Source of the DNA: Pseudoglutamicibacter cumminsii
GTDB taxonomy: Bacteria; Actinomycetota; Actinomycetes; Actinomycetales; Micrococcaceae
Direction of reading: 5' to 3'
Length of the DNA: 64,000 bases
NCBI RefSeq assembly: GCF_003143995.1
Contig: NZ_QFWG01000002.1
Coordinates: forward strand, 1-64,000
The position numbers were made by a program, and so were the translations under genes. The stretch's first letter is position 1, and each line of letters begins with the position of its first letter. Below the pieces are notes generated by a model. The model did not search any database. It was not told the DNA's origin and saw only the letters and a list, made by a program, of their open reading frames with translations. Shown piece by piece: positions 34,925-44,260 of the stretch.

Positions 34925-35052
34925 TCGCTTCCCCGCTGGTGAGTGGGTTTAACGTCGTGTGAGAGGCCGCTGGAACCTGGTTGGTTCGGCGGCCTCTCGC
35001 TTTTCTGTGAGTCTGTTTTTCTGTTCCGTCTGTGGATGCTGGGGAGGGTTCG

Positions 35053-36084
35053 ATGCCTGATAACGCTCGTAACGCCGGTAGCGCTGGCAACGCTGCCCTT
35101 GAGGGCGTGACGCCTCTGCCTCGTTGGAGTGAGGAGCAGACGGCGTTTACGGATAACCCTCGCGTGGCTGATGCGCATAAGGCCGCGTTGCGTTCGCTTG
35201 AGCGTGCGGTGGGTCATAGTGCTGACCCGACCCCGGATGATGAGGCCCGCGAGGCCGTGACGGCGATGTTGAGCTGCGGCCGGGTCTTGGTTTTGACGGG
35301 CGCCGGTATTTCCACGGATTCGGGGATCCCTGATTACCGGGGTCCGCAGGGTTCGTTGCGTCGCACGCGTCCGATGACGGTTCAGGAGTTCCGTGCAGAC
35401 CCGGCTGCGCGCAAGCGGTATTGGGCACGGGCTTTCATTGGGCACCGGCTGATGAATCAGGCACGCCCTAATCTGGGTCACCGTGTACTGGCTGAATGGC
35501 AGCGCCGCGGCTTGCTTTCGGGGATCGTGACGCAGAACGTGGATGGCTTGCACGAGGAAGCGGGCGCCACGGACGTGATCGCGTTGCATGGTGATATGAC
35601 GCAGGTCGAATGCCTTGATTGCGGCGCCACGGAGCCGCGGGAGGTGTACGAGGTTCGCCTCGAGGCCGCTAACCCTGGCTACCGCGAATCGGTCACGGTC
35701 CGGGACGCCTACGTGAACCCTGATGGCGATGTGTCACTGTCCGATGCGGATGTGGCTCGCTTCAACACGGTGGGTTGCGCTGTGTGCGGTTCGGAGAAGA
35801 TGAAGCCTTCGGTCGTGTACTTCGGTGAGAACGTTCCGAAGGGGCGCCGCGAGCGCGTCGAGAAGTTGAAGGCGGAATCCGATGCGCTGCTTGTGATTGG
35901 TAGCTCGCTTGCCGTGATGTCGGGTTACCGTTTTGTGCTTGATGCGATCAAGCGCGGCCAGCCCGCGGCGACGATCACCGCGGGCCCAGGCCGCGCCGAC
36001 GACAAGGTCGATGTGCTGTGGCGAACACTCGCAACTCCGGCCCTGCTTGAGGTTGAGGCTCAGCTGCTGCGTTCGCACAGCTGA
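35053..36084 (+). CDS. Sir2-family NAD-dependent protein deacylase
   Basis: 343 residues from ATG 35053 (GGAGGG upstream). The NAD-binding motif GAGISTDSGIPDYRGPQG, TQNVDGLHEEAG and the catalytic His in LHGDM are intact. One zinc pair is CLDCG and the other CAVCG. An N-terminal extension of about 70 residues precedes the core. It removes acyl groups from lysines, consuming NAD+. Acetyl-CoA synthetase (50811-52817) is a typical client, which is inference. The gene faces purM with only 5 nt between stops. Confidence 0.9.
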   Translation: MPDNARNAGSAGNAALEGVTPLPRWSEEQTAFTDNPRVADAHKAALRSLERAVGHSADPTPDDEAREAVTAMLSCGRVLVLTGAGISTDSGIPDYRGPQGSLRRTRPMTVQEFRADPAARKRYWARAFIGHRLMNQARPNLGHRVLAEWQRRGLLSGIVTQNVDGLHEEAGATDVIALHGDMTQVECLDCGATEPREVYEVRLEAANPGYRESVTVRDAYVNPDGDVSLSDADVARFNTVGCAVCGSEKMKPSVVYFGENVPKGRRERVEKLKAESDALLVIGSSLAVMSGYRFVLDAIKRGQPAATITAGPGRADDKVDVLWRTLATPALLEVEAQLLRSHS

Positions 36085-36089
36085 GTTAG

Positions 36090-37232
36090 CTAGTTCGCGT
36101 AGTTGCCGACGAGGCGAACAGCGCCGCCGTCGACGCCCTTAGCGCCCTGGACGGTTGCTTCGTCAGCGCGGATCTCGTCGGTGAGTTCGGTGACTTCACC
36201 CATGTCCCACGCCTGCAGGCCGCGCGCGTTGAGGTGTGCGATCGCATCCGCCGCCGCATCTGGGGCGACGATCGCGACCATGCCGACACCCACGTTGAGG
36301 GTGCGCTCGAGGTCGTCCTGCGGCACCTTGCCGAGCTGGCTGATGAGCGAAAAGATTGGCGGGAGCTCCCAGGTGCCGCGGTCCACAGTGGCCGCGAGGC
36401 CGGTCGGGAGGACACGGGCGAGGTTCGCGGCCAAGCCGCCGCCAGTCACGTGCGAGAAGCCGCGCAGAGGCGCCTCAGGGGACTCGGGCTCGGTGTTGAG
36501 CGTACGCATGAGGGACAAGCAGTCGCCAGCGTAGACGCGGGTCGGCTCGAGCAGCTCTTCACCCAGGGTGCGGCCCAACTCGGTGACCTCACGGTTCAGG
36601 TCCCAGCCGGCAGCGTGGATCACGCGGCGGACCAGGGAGTAGCCGTTCGAGTGAATACCGGAGGAAGCCATAGCGATCACGCGGTCGCCAGCCTTGACGC
36701 GTTCAGGGCCGAGCATCGCATCAGCCTCAACAACACCGGTAGCGGCACCCGCCACATCGTACTCATCCGGGCCGAGCAGGCCAGGGTGCTCAGCGGTCTC
36801 GCCGCCAACGAGCGAGGTGCCAGCCAAGCGGCAGCCCTCCGCGATACCGGAAACGATCGCGGCGATCCGCTCAGGAACAACCTTGCCGCACGCGATGTAG
36901 TCAGTCATGACGAGCGGCTCAGCGCCGACCACCACGATGTCATCAACAACCATGCCGACGAGGTCGAAACCGATCGTGTCATGCTTATCCATGGCCTGAG
37001 CGATCGCGACCTTGGTACCTACACCATCGGTCGAGGAAGCCAGCAGCGGGCGCTTGTACTTCAGCAGCGCCGACGCGTCGTACATGCCCGCGAAGCCGCC
37101 CACGCCACCCACAACAGCGGGGGAGTGGGTTGCCTTAACGGAGGCCTTCATCAGCTCGACCGCACGGTCGCCGGCCTCAACGTCCACACCAGCATCGGCA
37201 TAGGTAATGGGTTGCTGATCAGAGGAGCTCAT
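36090..37232 (-). CDS. purM: Phosphoribosylformylglycinamidine cyclo-ligase (AIR synthetase)
   Basis: 380 residues. ITYADAGVDVEAGDRAVELM, VGGVGGFAGMYD and KRPLLASSTDGVGTK are the ATP-binding signature of PurM; GLLGPDEYDVAGAATGVVE and FSHVTGGGLAANLARVLP follow. It closes the imidazole ring in step 5 of purine synthesis. It lies 31 nt downstream of purF, in the standard purF-purM operon. Its stop is 5 nt from the stop of the convergent sirtuin gene and no terminator is visible between them. Confidence 0.96.
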   Translation of the reverse strand: MSSSDQQPITYADAGVDVEAGDRAVELMKASVKATHSPAVVGGVGGFAGMYDASALLKYKRPLLASSTDGVGTKVAIAQAMDKHDTIGFDLVGMVVDDIVVVGAEPLVMTDYIACGKVVPERIAAIVSGIAEGCRLAGTSLVGGETAEHPGLLGPDEYDVAGAATGVVEADAMLGPERVKAGDRVIAMASSGIHSNGYSLVRRVIHAAGWDLNREVTELGRTLGEELLEPTRVYAGDCLSLMRTLNTEPESPEAPLRGFSHVTGGGLAANLARVLPTGLAATVDRGTWELPPIFSLISQLGKVPQDDLERTLNVGVGMVAIVAPDAAADAIAHLNARGLQAWDMGEVTELTDEIRADEATVQGAKGVDGGAVRLVGNYAN

Positions 37233-37263
37233 GGAGTTTCAGTTCCTTTGTTTGGAGGTCAGG

Positions 37264-38787
37264 CTAGGACTCAGTGGTGGAGAGAGCCTGCGCACGTTTC
37301 TCTAGGATTTCCGGGTGGCGGCCTGGGTCACGTTCGTTGATCTCCGGGCCGAGGTCTTTATAGTCAGGGAGCGCGATGGGGTACTCGCCGGTGAAGCACG
37401 CGGTGCACAGCTTTTCGCGTGGCTGTTCGGTCGCCGCGATCATGCCTTCTTCTGAAATATAGGCTAGAGAGTCAGCGCCGATCGACTGCGCGATCTGCTC
37501 TTCGTCGGCGCCGTTAGCGATGAGCTCGGCGCGGGTCGCGAAGTCGATTCCGTAGAAGCACGGCCACTTGACCGGCGGGGAGGAAATCTTGACGTGCACT
37601 TCCGCAGCACCAGCTTCACGCAGGGAGCGCACGACGGCGCGCTGAGTGTTACCGCGCACGATCGAATCGTCAACAACCACGACGCGCTTGCCGCGGATCA
37701 CGGACTCCATAGCGTTGAGCTTGAGCTTGATGCCGAGCTGACGCAGCGTCTGCGTCGGCTGGATGAATGTGCGGCCCACGTAGGCGTTCTTGACGAACCC
37801 GTGTGCGAACGGGATCCCTGAGGCTTCCGCGTAGCCGATCGCGGCAGGCGTGCCGGACTCCGGGACAGGAATCACGATGTCTGCCTCGGCGGTGTTCTCG
37901 CGGGCCAGGACTCGGCCCATTTCAACGCGGGACTCATAGACGTTACGGCCCTTGATCGTCGCGTCAGGGCGAGCCAAGTAAACGTATTCGAAAACGCAGC
38001 CAGCGCGCTGCTTTTTAGCGAAACGCCGGGTGCGCACACCGTTCGCGTCGATCGCAACCATTTCGCCCGGCTTGATCTCACGGATCACGCTCGCACCCAC
38101 GGTGGCGAGGGCGGCCTGCTCGCTCGCGACAACCCAGCCGCGCTCAAGCCGTCCCAGAACCAGCGGGCGGACACCCCACGGGTCACGTGCGGCATACAGC
38201 GTGTGCTCGTCCATGAACACGAGCGAGAACGCGCCACGCAGACGAGGCAGTAGCTCAGCGATCGTGTCTTCAAGCGAATCGTGCGCGTCGTTATCCAGGA
38301 GCGCGGTGATCAGAGCGGTGTCCGTCGTGTTACCTGCGCGGATCTCACCTTTGGTTTCTTCGCCGTGCAACTCACCGATCAAGCGGGACAGCTCGCGAGT
38401 GTTCGTGATGTTGCCGTTGTGCGCGAGCGCAACCGTGCCGTACGGGGTCGGCCCCAGCGTCGGCTGAGCGTTAGCCCACTTATTGGCGCCCGTCGTCGAA
38501 TAGCGGCAGTGGCCCACAGCCATATCGCCGGACAACGCGTTGAGGGTGTTCTCATCGAAAATGTGCGAAACCAAACCAATGTCTTTGTACACATTGATGC
38601 GTTCGCCGGTCGAAACCGCGATACCGGCGGATTCTTGTCCGCGGTGCTGCAGAGCGTAGAGACCGTAATACGCGAGCTTCGCTACGTCCTCACCCGGCGC
38701 CCACACGCCGAAAACGCCGCACTCTTCTTGTACGCGACGTTCGTCAGGGAGGAGGTCATGATTGAGCATTCCGTTGCCACGAGCCAT
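37264..38787 (-). CDS. purF: Amidophosphoribosyltransferase
   Basis: 507 residues. The N-terminal glutaminase follows a 22-residue propeptide, with the nucleophile Cys in EECGVFGVWAPGE. The phosphoribosyltransferase domain has the PRPP loop VVVDDSIVRGNTQ. It commits PRPP to purine synthesis by forming 5-phosphoribosylamine. MARGNGMLNHDLL offers two Met starts; 38787 is used. Upstream bases 38788-38873 carry the promoter region, but I do not see a purine riboswitch. Confidence 0.96.
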   Translation of the reverse strand: MARGNGMLNHDLLPDERRVQEECGVFGVWAPGEDVAKLAYYGLYALQHRGQESAGIAVSTGERINVYKDIGLVSHIFDENTLNALSGDMAVGHCRYSTTGANKWANAQPTLGPTPYGTVALAHNGNITNTRELSRLIGELHGEETKGEIRAGNTTDTALITALLDNDAHDSLEDTIAELLPRLRGAFSLVFMDEHTLYAARDPWGVRPLVLGRLERGWVVASEQAALATVGASVIREIKPGEMVAIDANGVRTRRFAKKQRAGCVFEYVYLARPDATIKGRNVYESRVEMGRVLARENTAEADIVIPVPESGTPAAIGYAEASGIPFAHGFVKNAYVGRTFIQPTQTLRQLGIKLKLNAMESVIRGKRVVVVDDSIVRGNTQRAVVRSLREAGAAEVHVKISSPPVKWPCFYGIDFATRAELIANGADEEQIAQSIGADSLAYISEEGMIAATEQPREKLCTACFTGEYPIALPDYKDLGPEINERDPGRHPEILEKRAQALSTTES

Positions 38788-38873
38788 GCCGCCTATTTTG
38801 TCACACTACGGCAGTCGGTAAATACCAAAAGACCAGCGGTGCAGAATAGGGCGGCGAATGGTGGCGCTGAATG

Positions 38874-39263
38874 CTACTCGTTTGTCGTTTCAGCCCCGTC
38901 GGCAGAGCTTTCCTTGACGGCATAAATGTGTTTGGTGCGTTTGCGGCCCACGCGGTCGAAAATCAGGAAAACGATCGCGCCGATTCCAACGCCGATGATC
39001 GCGAAGAGGACCGCGAGGAAGCCGAAGACGCTGCCCATCGAGTGTTCCTCGGTTCCGCCGCCCAGCCACGCAGAGATCAGCGCAACGATCACACCGAGTG
39101 CGCCACCGGTCACCATGAACGCACCAGGCTTAGGTGCAACACGAACCTCAAACTCGACAGGCTCAGCGGTTGCGGCCTGCGGGCGGGCTTCTTCAGCACG
39201 CGCAGGGACAGGCTGTGCGGACGGCGCGTGGTTGTCGGTGTTCTCAGTGGGCTGATCAGTCAT
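38874..39263 (-). CDS. Small two-helix membrane protein, unknown function
   Basis: 129 residues from ATG 39263. A hydrophilic Pro/Ala/Glu-rich N-terminus (1-48) is followed by two hydrophobic helices (VTGGALGVIVALISAWLGG and FGFLAVLFAIIGVGIGAIVF) and a basic loop then a short acidic end. It resembles the uncharacterised membrane proteins that accompany purF in Arthrobacter-like genomes. The start lies 7 nt after TAGGCT (complement of 39271-39276), with no Shine-Dalgarno. Confidence 0.7.
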   Translation of the reverse strand: MTDQPTENTDNHAPSAQPVPARAEEARPQAATAEPVEFEVRVAPKPGAFMVTGGALGVIVALISAWLGGGTEEHSMGSVFGFLAVLFAIIGVGIGAIVFLIFDRVGRKRTKHIYAVKESSADGAETTNE

Positions 39264-39315
39264 AGGGATAAGCCTACCCACCAGCTCCGCTGGCCAACTA
39301 ACCCAGCTCTGAGCG

Positions 39316-39708
39316 CTAGTTAGTCACTGACGCTTCGCACAGCGGGAAGTACTCGCTCAAGTCACTGCGAGTGCCGGACGCGTCCACGAGTCCGCGTTCC
39401 AGAGCATCGGCCCATTCGAGCGAACCTGTACCGAGCTGGAGCCACGTGTCTGGGGTCATCTCCACAACATTCGGTGGGGTTCCGCGCTTATGGGACGTGC
39501 CCTCGATGCACTGAACAGCGCCGTGTGGAGGAACGCGAACCTCAACCGAACCACCGGGAGCTTTCTCAGCGAGAAGCTGTAACACATAGCGGACCGCGAT
39601 TGCTTCCGTCTTCTTATCGAGGCTCTGACGGTCATTCCGCCACGCAGCAACCGCAGCTTCGCCCTGCTCAACCGAGATCTTACGTTTCTGTGCCACATGA
39701 ACCTCCAT
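39316..39708 (-). CDS. Sterol carrier protein (SCP2-like) family protein
   Basis: 130 residues. KISVEQGEAAVAAWRND, VRYVLQLLAEKAPGGSVEVR and the C-terminal MTPDTWLQLGTGSLEWADAL, continuing ERGLVDASGTRSDLSEYFPL, fit the actinobacterial SCP2-like (SCP_3) family, a putative lipid or hydrophobic ligand carrier. ATG 39708 has AGGAG upstream; GTG 39696 with GGAGG is an alternative start. It lies between the asparaginase and purF-side genes on the same strand. Confidence 0.8.
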   Translation of the reverse strand: MEVHVAQKRKISVEQGEAAVAAWRNDRQSLDKKTEAIAVRYVLQLLAEKAPGGSVEVRVPPHGAVQCIEGTSHKRGTPPNVVEMTPDTWLQLGTGSLEWADALERGLVDASGTRSDLSEYFPLCEASVTN

Positions 39709-39815
39709 AAGGCTCCTCAGGCAACCGCCCTGGCGCGGCCACCGGGACCGGGAGCCGCCAGAAAACTAGCGGCAACCCTACTCCCAGCATATGTGGTTTA
39801 TGTGACCAAGCGCAC

Positions 39816-40883
39816 CTATGCGCGACTCAATTGCGTCACCGAAGCCGAACTGCGGACCTCACCCACCGGCGCACCGCCACCCAAAACAGGCTTATCCATC
39901 TCATCCAACGCGGCCGCCACCACATCGGAATCGGCAAGGCCCAACGCAACCAAAGCATCCAAACCGACACGCGTGTTTGCGCGGTCACCGCCGTCGAGCA
40001 TCTTCAAAGCCAAGCCATAGCCGTCCTTGGTGCCCAAAACCAACACAGCCTCAGCGCCCAGCTTGGCGACCACGCCAGTGCGCTGCATCGTGACGGTGTT
40101 CTCCTCGCCCTCGCCGTGAACAGCCCACGGATGAGCCAACATCGCAGGAGCGATCCGCGCCCACATCGCCGCATCATCGTCGGTGAAGCCGTGCCCCTCA
40201 GGCAAGGTACCGGATACCAGACGGGCGACCGCCCGCGCGAGTGCCGTGACCGTCAGCTGCGGGGCCGGAGCGCCGCAACCATCGACGCCCACGACGCCCA
40301 GCGGAGCTCCACCCAAAACCTCCAGGAGATGCAGGGCATCCTTCTGAACGGGATGCTCCGGGTCAAGATACGAGCCCGTATCCACGCCCGAGGCGACCGC
40401 GGCCTTCAAGAACCCTGCGTGCTTACCCGAGCAGTTGAACGCGAGCTTATCCGGCCCAGCATCCTGCTTGATCCGGTCCCGGCGCGCCTGCGCATCACGA
40501 GGCATCGCATCCGGGCACTTCAACGCGCCAGCATCCAAACCGGCCTCACGCAGAATCCGCTCAGCCAACTCCTGATGCCTCACCCCACCCTGGTGAGACG
40601 CACACGCCAACGCGAGCTCCTCATCGTCCAGCTCGGCGCCAGCGCGTAGCGACGCGAACGCCTGGAACGGCTTGAGCGTCGAGCGAGGGAAAATCAGCGC
40701 CTCAGGATCACCCAGCGAAGACACCAACTCACCGTCAGGGCCAACAACCGCGAGCACGCCGAGGTGGCGGGATTCAACGGCGCCGTTGCGGGTCACATGA
40801 GCGAGCTCGACGACGTCCGCGGCCGTGATCGAACGGTCCGGGTTGTAGTGCGGATCAGCAGAAGCAAAAGTGTCGGAAGTCAT
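39816..40883 (-). CDS. Asparaginase II-family protein
   Basis: 355 residues from ATG 40883. Segments IFPRSTLKPFQAFASL, LALACASHQGGVRHQELAER, FNCSGKHAGFLKA and GVVGVDGCGAPAPQLTVTAL fit the thermolabile L-asparaginase family of actinobacteria and Rhizobium (pfam06089). It hydrolyses asparagine to aspartate and ammonia. The start lies 6 nt after TACCCT (complement of 40890-40895), probably leaderless. It diverges from purD; aspartate feeds purine synthesis (PurC step), which may explain the neighbourhood. Confidence 0.88.
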   Translation of the reverse strand: MTSDTFASADPHYNPDRSITAADVVELAHVTRNGAVESRHLGVLAVVGPDGELVSSLGDPEALIFPRSTLKPFQAFASLRAGAELDDEELALACASHQGGVRHQELAERILREAGLDAGALKCPDAMPRDAQARRDRIKQDAGPDKLAFNCSGKHAGFLKAAVASGVDTGSYLDPEHPVQKDALHLLEVLGGAPLGVVGVDGCGAPAPQLTVTALARAVARLVSGTLPEGHGFTDDDAAMWARIAPAMLAHPWAVHGEGEENTVTMQRTGVVAKLGAEAVLVLGTKDGYGLALKMLDGGDRANTRVGLDALVALGLADSDVVAAALDEMDKPVLGGGAPVGEVRSSASVTQLSRA

Positions 40884-40993
40884 ACAGCCAGGGTAATGCA
40901 CCGCATGCTGGGGCCGCGTGGCACAGCCGGGCCCTCGGTCACGTCCGCAACCGACCGAGAATATGCGGCGCGGAATCTATAGGATGGATAACT

Positions 40994-42322
40994 GTGAAGG
41001 TCTTGGTAATTGGCCCAGGCGGCCGCGAACACGCCCTTGTCCGTGCGCTTTTGCGCGATGACTCCGTTGAGGAGGTGCACGCCGCCCCCGGTAACGCTGG
41101 AATCGCGGCGGATGTGCCCGTCCACGAACTCAACACCACAGATCCCGACGCGTGCGTTGCGCTCGCGAAGGAACTCTCTGTTGATCTGGTGGTTGTTGGG
41201 CCGGAAGCCCCACTCGCTGCGGGCGCCGCGGACGCGTTTGTAGAAGCCGGTATCCCGGTTTTCGGACCCTCGAAGGCCGCCGCACAGCTCGAGGCGTCGA
41301 AGGCGTTCGCTAAAGAGATCATGGCTGAGGCCGAGGTCCCAACCGCGATGGCGCGCGTGGCTACCACGGCTGAAGAAGCCGCCGATGCGCTCGATACGTT
41401 CGGTGCCCCGTACGTCGTCAAGGACGATGGCCTCGCGGCAGGCAAGGGCGTCGTCGTGACCTCGGACCGCGCGGAAGCGCTCGCGCACGCTCAGGCGTGC
41501 TTCGAGGCCGGCGGAAGCGTCGTCATCGAAGAGTTCCTCGACGGCCCCGAGGTTTCGCTTTTCGTGCTCTCCGACGGAACCAACGCGGTCCCGCTTGAGC
41601 CAGCCCAGGACTTCAAGCGCATCTTCGACAACGACGAAGGCCCCAACACCGGCGGAATGGGCGCGTACACGCCGCTTCCGTGGCTCCCTGAAGGCTTCGT
41701 ATCGCAGGTCATGGAGCGCGTCGCGGAACCGACACTCGCGGCGATGAAGAACCGCGGAAACCCGTTCGTCGGCGTCCTCTACTGCGGTCTCGCTGTGACC
41801 AGCCGCGGCCTGCGCGTCATCGAATTCAACGCCCGCTTCGGCGACCCCGAAACCCAGCCGGTTCTGCAGCGTCTGGGCTCGCCGTTGGGGCGCGTCCTGC
41901 TCGCTGCGGCGCGCGGCAAGCTCGACACGATCGAGCCTCTCGTGTGGGATGAACGCACCGCGGTGGCCGTGGTGCTGGCTTCCGCCGGTTACCCGGAGTC
42001 GTCCTCGAAGGGCGATGTCATCACGGGTGTTGATGCGGCCGAGGCCGATGAGGCTGTGTCCGTCCTCCACGCTGGTACCGACCTCAACGCCGAGGGCGAG
42101 CTCGTCACCGCTGGCGGGCGCGTCCTGGCCGTTGTTGGCTTGGGTGAAGACCTCAACGAAGCCCGCGACGTCGCGTACGCCGGGGCCGAGAAGATTAGCT
42201 TCGACGGGGCGCAGAAGCGTACCGACATCGCGCTCAAAGCAGCGCGCGGCGAGATCACGATCCCAGGCGTTGGGACATCTGGCGCCGGCAACGGTGCTGG
42301 CACGGAAGGGGACGCACAGTGA
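40994..42322 (+). CDS. purD: Phosphoribosylamine-glycine ligase
   Basis: 442 residues from GTG 40994. N-terminal MKVLVIGPGGREHALVRALL, then VVGPEAPLAAGAADAF, the ATP-grasp segment YVVKDDGLAAGKGVVV and the C-terminal IEFNARFGDPETQPVLQRL are diagnostic of PurD, which makes GAR in step 2. A TAGGAT -10-like box (40980-40985) is 8 nt upstream; AGGA could instead be a weak ribosome-binding site. The gene overlaps purC by 4 nt. Confidence 0.96.
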   Translation: MKVLVIGPGGREHALVRALLRDDSVEEVHAAPGNAGIAADVPVHELNTTDPDACVALAKELSVDLVVVGPEAPLAAGAADAFVEAGIPVFGPSKAAAQLEASKAFAKEIMAEAEVPTAMARVATTAEEAADALDTFGAPYVVKDDGLAAGKGVVVTSDRAEALAHAQACFEAGGSVVIEEFLDGPEVSLFVLSDGTNAVPLEPAQDFKRIFDNDEGPNTGGMGAYTPLPWLPEGFVSQVMERVAEPTLAAMKNRGNPFVGVLYCGLAVTSRGLRVIEFNARFGDPETQPVLQRLGSPLGRVLLAAARGKLDTIEPLVWDERTAVAVVLASAGYPESSSKGDVITGVDAAEADEAVSVLHAGTDLNAEGELVTAGGRVLAVVGLGEDLNEARDVAYAGAEKISFDGAQKRTDIALKAARGEITIPGVGTSGAGNGAGTEGDAQ

Positions 42323-43236
42323 GCGGCTACACGACCAACCCAATCCAGCTTGAGGGCTGGAAGCACACCTACTCGGGCAAGGTGCGTGACCTCTACGTCC
42401 CTGAGAACCCGGAGATAACGGACCGCGTCCTCGTGGTCGCATCCGACCGCATCAGCGCCTACGACCACGTGCTGAGCACCCCCATCACCCACAAGGGCGA
42501 GGTACTGACCCAGCTTTCGTTGTGGTGGTTCGAACAGCTCAGCGGCGTCGCCAACCACGTGCTGTCGACCGACGTTCCGGAGCCCGTTGCGCATCGTGCC
42601 ATGATCTGCCAGCGGCTGGACATGTACCCGATCGAGTGCATCGCGCGCGGCTACCTGACCGGCTCCGGGCTCGCTGAGTACAAGCAGAGCCAGACCGTGA
42701 CCGGGATCGAACTTCCGGAGGGCCTTGTTGACGGCTCAAAGCTCGAGCCCGCGATCTTCACGCCGTCGGCTAAGGCCGAGGTGGGGGAGCACGACGAGAA
42801 CATCACGTTCGAGCAGATGGTTGAGCGAGTTGGTCGCGAAGCCGCGGAAGAGCTCGCCGAGCTCACGATGGACGTGTACACGCGTGCCGAGAAGATCGCG
42901 CGTGAACGCGGCATTATCCTCGCCGACACCAAGGTTGAGTTCGGTAAGGACCCCGTGACGGGCCGCACGGTCCTGGGCGACGAGGTTCTGACCCCAGACT
43001 CGTCCCGCTTCTGGGATGCCGAGGAATACAAGCCGGGCCAGTCCCAGCCGTCCTTCGACAAGCAGTTCGTGCGCGACTGGCTGACTTCTGAAGCCTCCGG
43101 TTGGGACAAGGCGAGCGACACCCCTCCGCCGGCCCTCCCGGAGGACATCGTCGCGGCGACCTCGCAGCGCTACATCGAGGCGTTCGAACGCCTCACCGGC
43201 CGCGAGTTCACACCGCGCTCACAGCCGTACGCGTAA
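42319..43236 (+). CDS. purC: SAICAR synthetase
   Basis: 305 residues; GTG start overlapping the purD stop (GTGA). TYSGKVRDLY, VVASDRISAYDHVLSTPI and CIARGYLTGSGLAEYK are hallmark sequences of PurC, joining aspartate to CAIR. FGKDPVTGRTVLGDEVLTPD, then SRFWDAEEYKPGQSQPSFDK, completes the active site. It ends 6 nt before the convergent metallophosphoesterase stop. Confidence 0.96.
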   Translation: MSGYTTNPIQLEGWKHTYSGKVRDLYVPENPEITDRVLVVASDRISAYDHVLSTPITHKGEVLTQLSLWWFEQLSGVANHVLSTDVPEPVAHRAMICQRLDMYPIECIARGYLTGSGLAEYKQSQTVTGIELPEGLVDGSKLEPAIFTPSAKAEVGEHDENITFEQMVERVGREAAEELAELTMDVYTRAEKIARERGIILADTKVEFGKDPVTGRTVLGDEVLTPDSSRFWDAEEYKPGQSQPSFDKQFVRDWLTSEASGWDKASDTPPPALPEDIVAATSQRYIEAFERLTGREFTPRSQPYA

Positions 43237-43242
43237 GCGAGA

Positions 43243-44220
43243 TCAAACCTGGCGCGCAACCAACGTGATGAGCGATGCGCCGGGTTTGAACCCGGTGCGG
43301 AACGGAACGAAACGGCTCGCCCCAACGCCCTGAGAAACATTCAGATACGCGCGTCGGCGACCAGCGATCCACGTGCCCAGCCCGGCGGCTCTGCCCGGCG
43401 GGATGTCTGCGTTGGAAATCACCGCGCCGTAGCCCGGCAGGGCAATCTGGCCACCGTGCGTGTGGCCTGCCAAGATCAGGTCAGCGCCCATCGTCGTGAG
43501 CTGATTCAAAACGCGGCGGTACGGGGCGTGGGTTAGCCCGAGTCGGAACGCAACAGAGCTGTCGCCGACAGTAGCTCCGGCCCGCTGCGTGGCCTCTTCG
43601 GGCCAGGACGTGACCCTGTCCAGGCCGATGTGCGGGTCATTCACACCGGTGACCGCGATTCGGCGTGGGCGCGAAGAAGCGTCCCGGGAAGGGATCTCGA
43701 TCCATCCGTGCGCGTTGGCGGCGTTGAGCCAACCGGCGTCTTCGAAGGCAGCGTGCATCCGGCGCCAGTCGAGCTCGTCGTCTTCGGCGTACCGGATCTT
43801 TTCACCCGCCAAGCGCCGCTTGCTCAGGTACGAGAGCGGGTTCTTGAGCCGCGAGGTGTGGTAGCAGTGCGAGCCCGGAACGAACGCGCCGGGGTGCTCA
43901 AGTAGCGGCTCGAGCGCGTCGATGAGGGCATCTTCTGCGTTGTGGCTGGCGAGGTTGTCACCAGTGTTGACCACGACGTCCGGTTTCAGCTCAGCCAACG
44001 AGCGTAGCCACGCTACTTTCGCACGCTGCCTAGGAGCCATGTGGATATCCGAAATGTGCAGCAAACGGATCGGCTGCGCACCGGGCTCCAACACGGGAGC
44101 AGTGTGCTCGGTGATCCGGAAGTCGAGCGCATTCCATGCAGCTCGTGCAGCGAGAACGGAACCACCGGCAACCGCGGCGCCCGCCGCGTAGGCGGCAAGG
44201 CGCTTGAATCGATGCGGCAC
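43243..44220 (-). CDS. Metallophosphoesterase, membrane-anchored
   Basis: 325 residues from GTG 44220 (AAAGGTGAG 4 nt upstream; GTG at 44235 is an alternative). Motifs: LLHISDIHMAP, VVNTGDNLASHNAEDAL (GDN), FVPGSHCYHTSRL (normally GNHD; here GSHCY) and LILAGHTHGGQIALPGYG (GHTHxGQ). An N-terminal hydrophobic helix (YAAGAAVAGGSVLAARA) suggests membrane association. Relatives include YkuE/Rv3683-like proteins next to the class A PBP, as here. The GNHD to GSHC change at the metal site is notable. Confidence 0.88.
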   Translation of the reverse strand: MPHRFKRLAAYAAGAAVAGGSVLAARAAWNALDFRITEHTAPVLEPGAQPIRLLHISDIHMAPRQRAKVAWLRSLAELKPDVVVNTGDNLASHNAEDALIDALEPLLEHPGAFVPGSHCYHTSRLKNPLSYLSKRRLAGEKIRYAEDDELDWRRMHAAFEDAGWLNAANAHGWIEIPSRDASSRPRRIAVTGVNDPHIGLDRVTSWPEEATQRAGATVGDSSVAFRLGLTHAPYRRVLNQLTTMGADLILAGHTHGGQIALPGYGAVISNADIPPGRAAGLGTWIAGRRRAYLNVSQGVGASRFVPFRTGFKPGASLITLVARQV

Positions 44221-44260
44221 TATCTCACCTTTCACGCAAGCTTATTCATCTTGGGCAAGC

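Noticed and set aside
40970-40994. Leaderless start for purD
   Set aside because: TAGGAT ends 8 nt before the GTG, one base beyond the other cases, and an AGGA could serve as a ribosome-binding site. Left out of the leaderless list.
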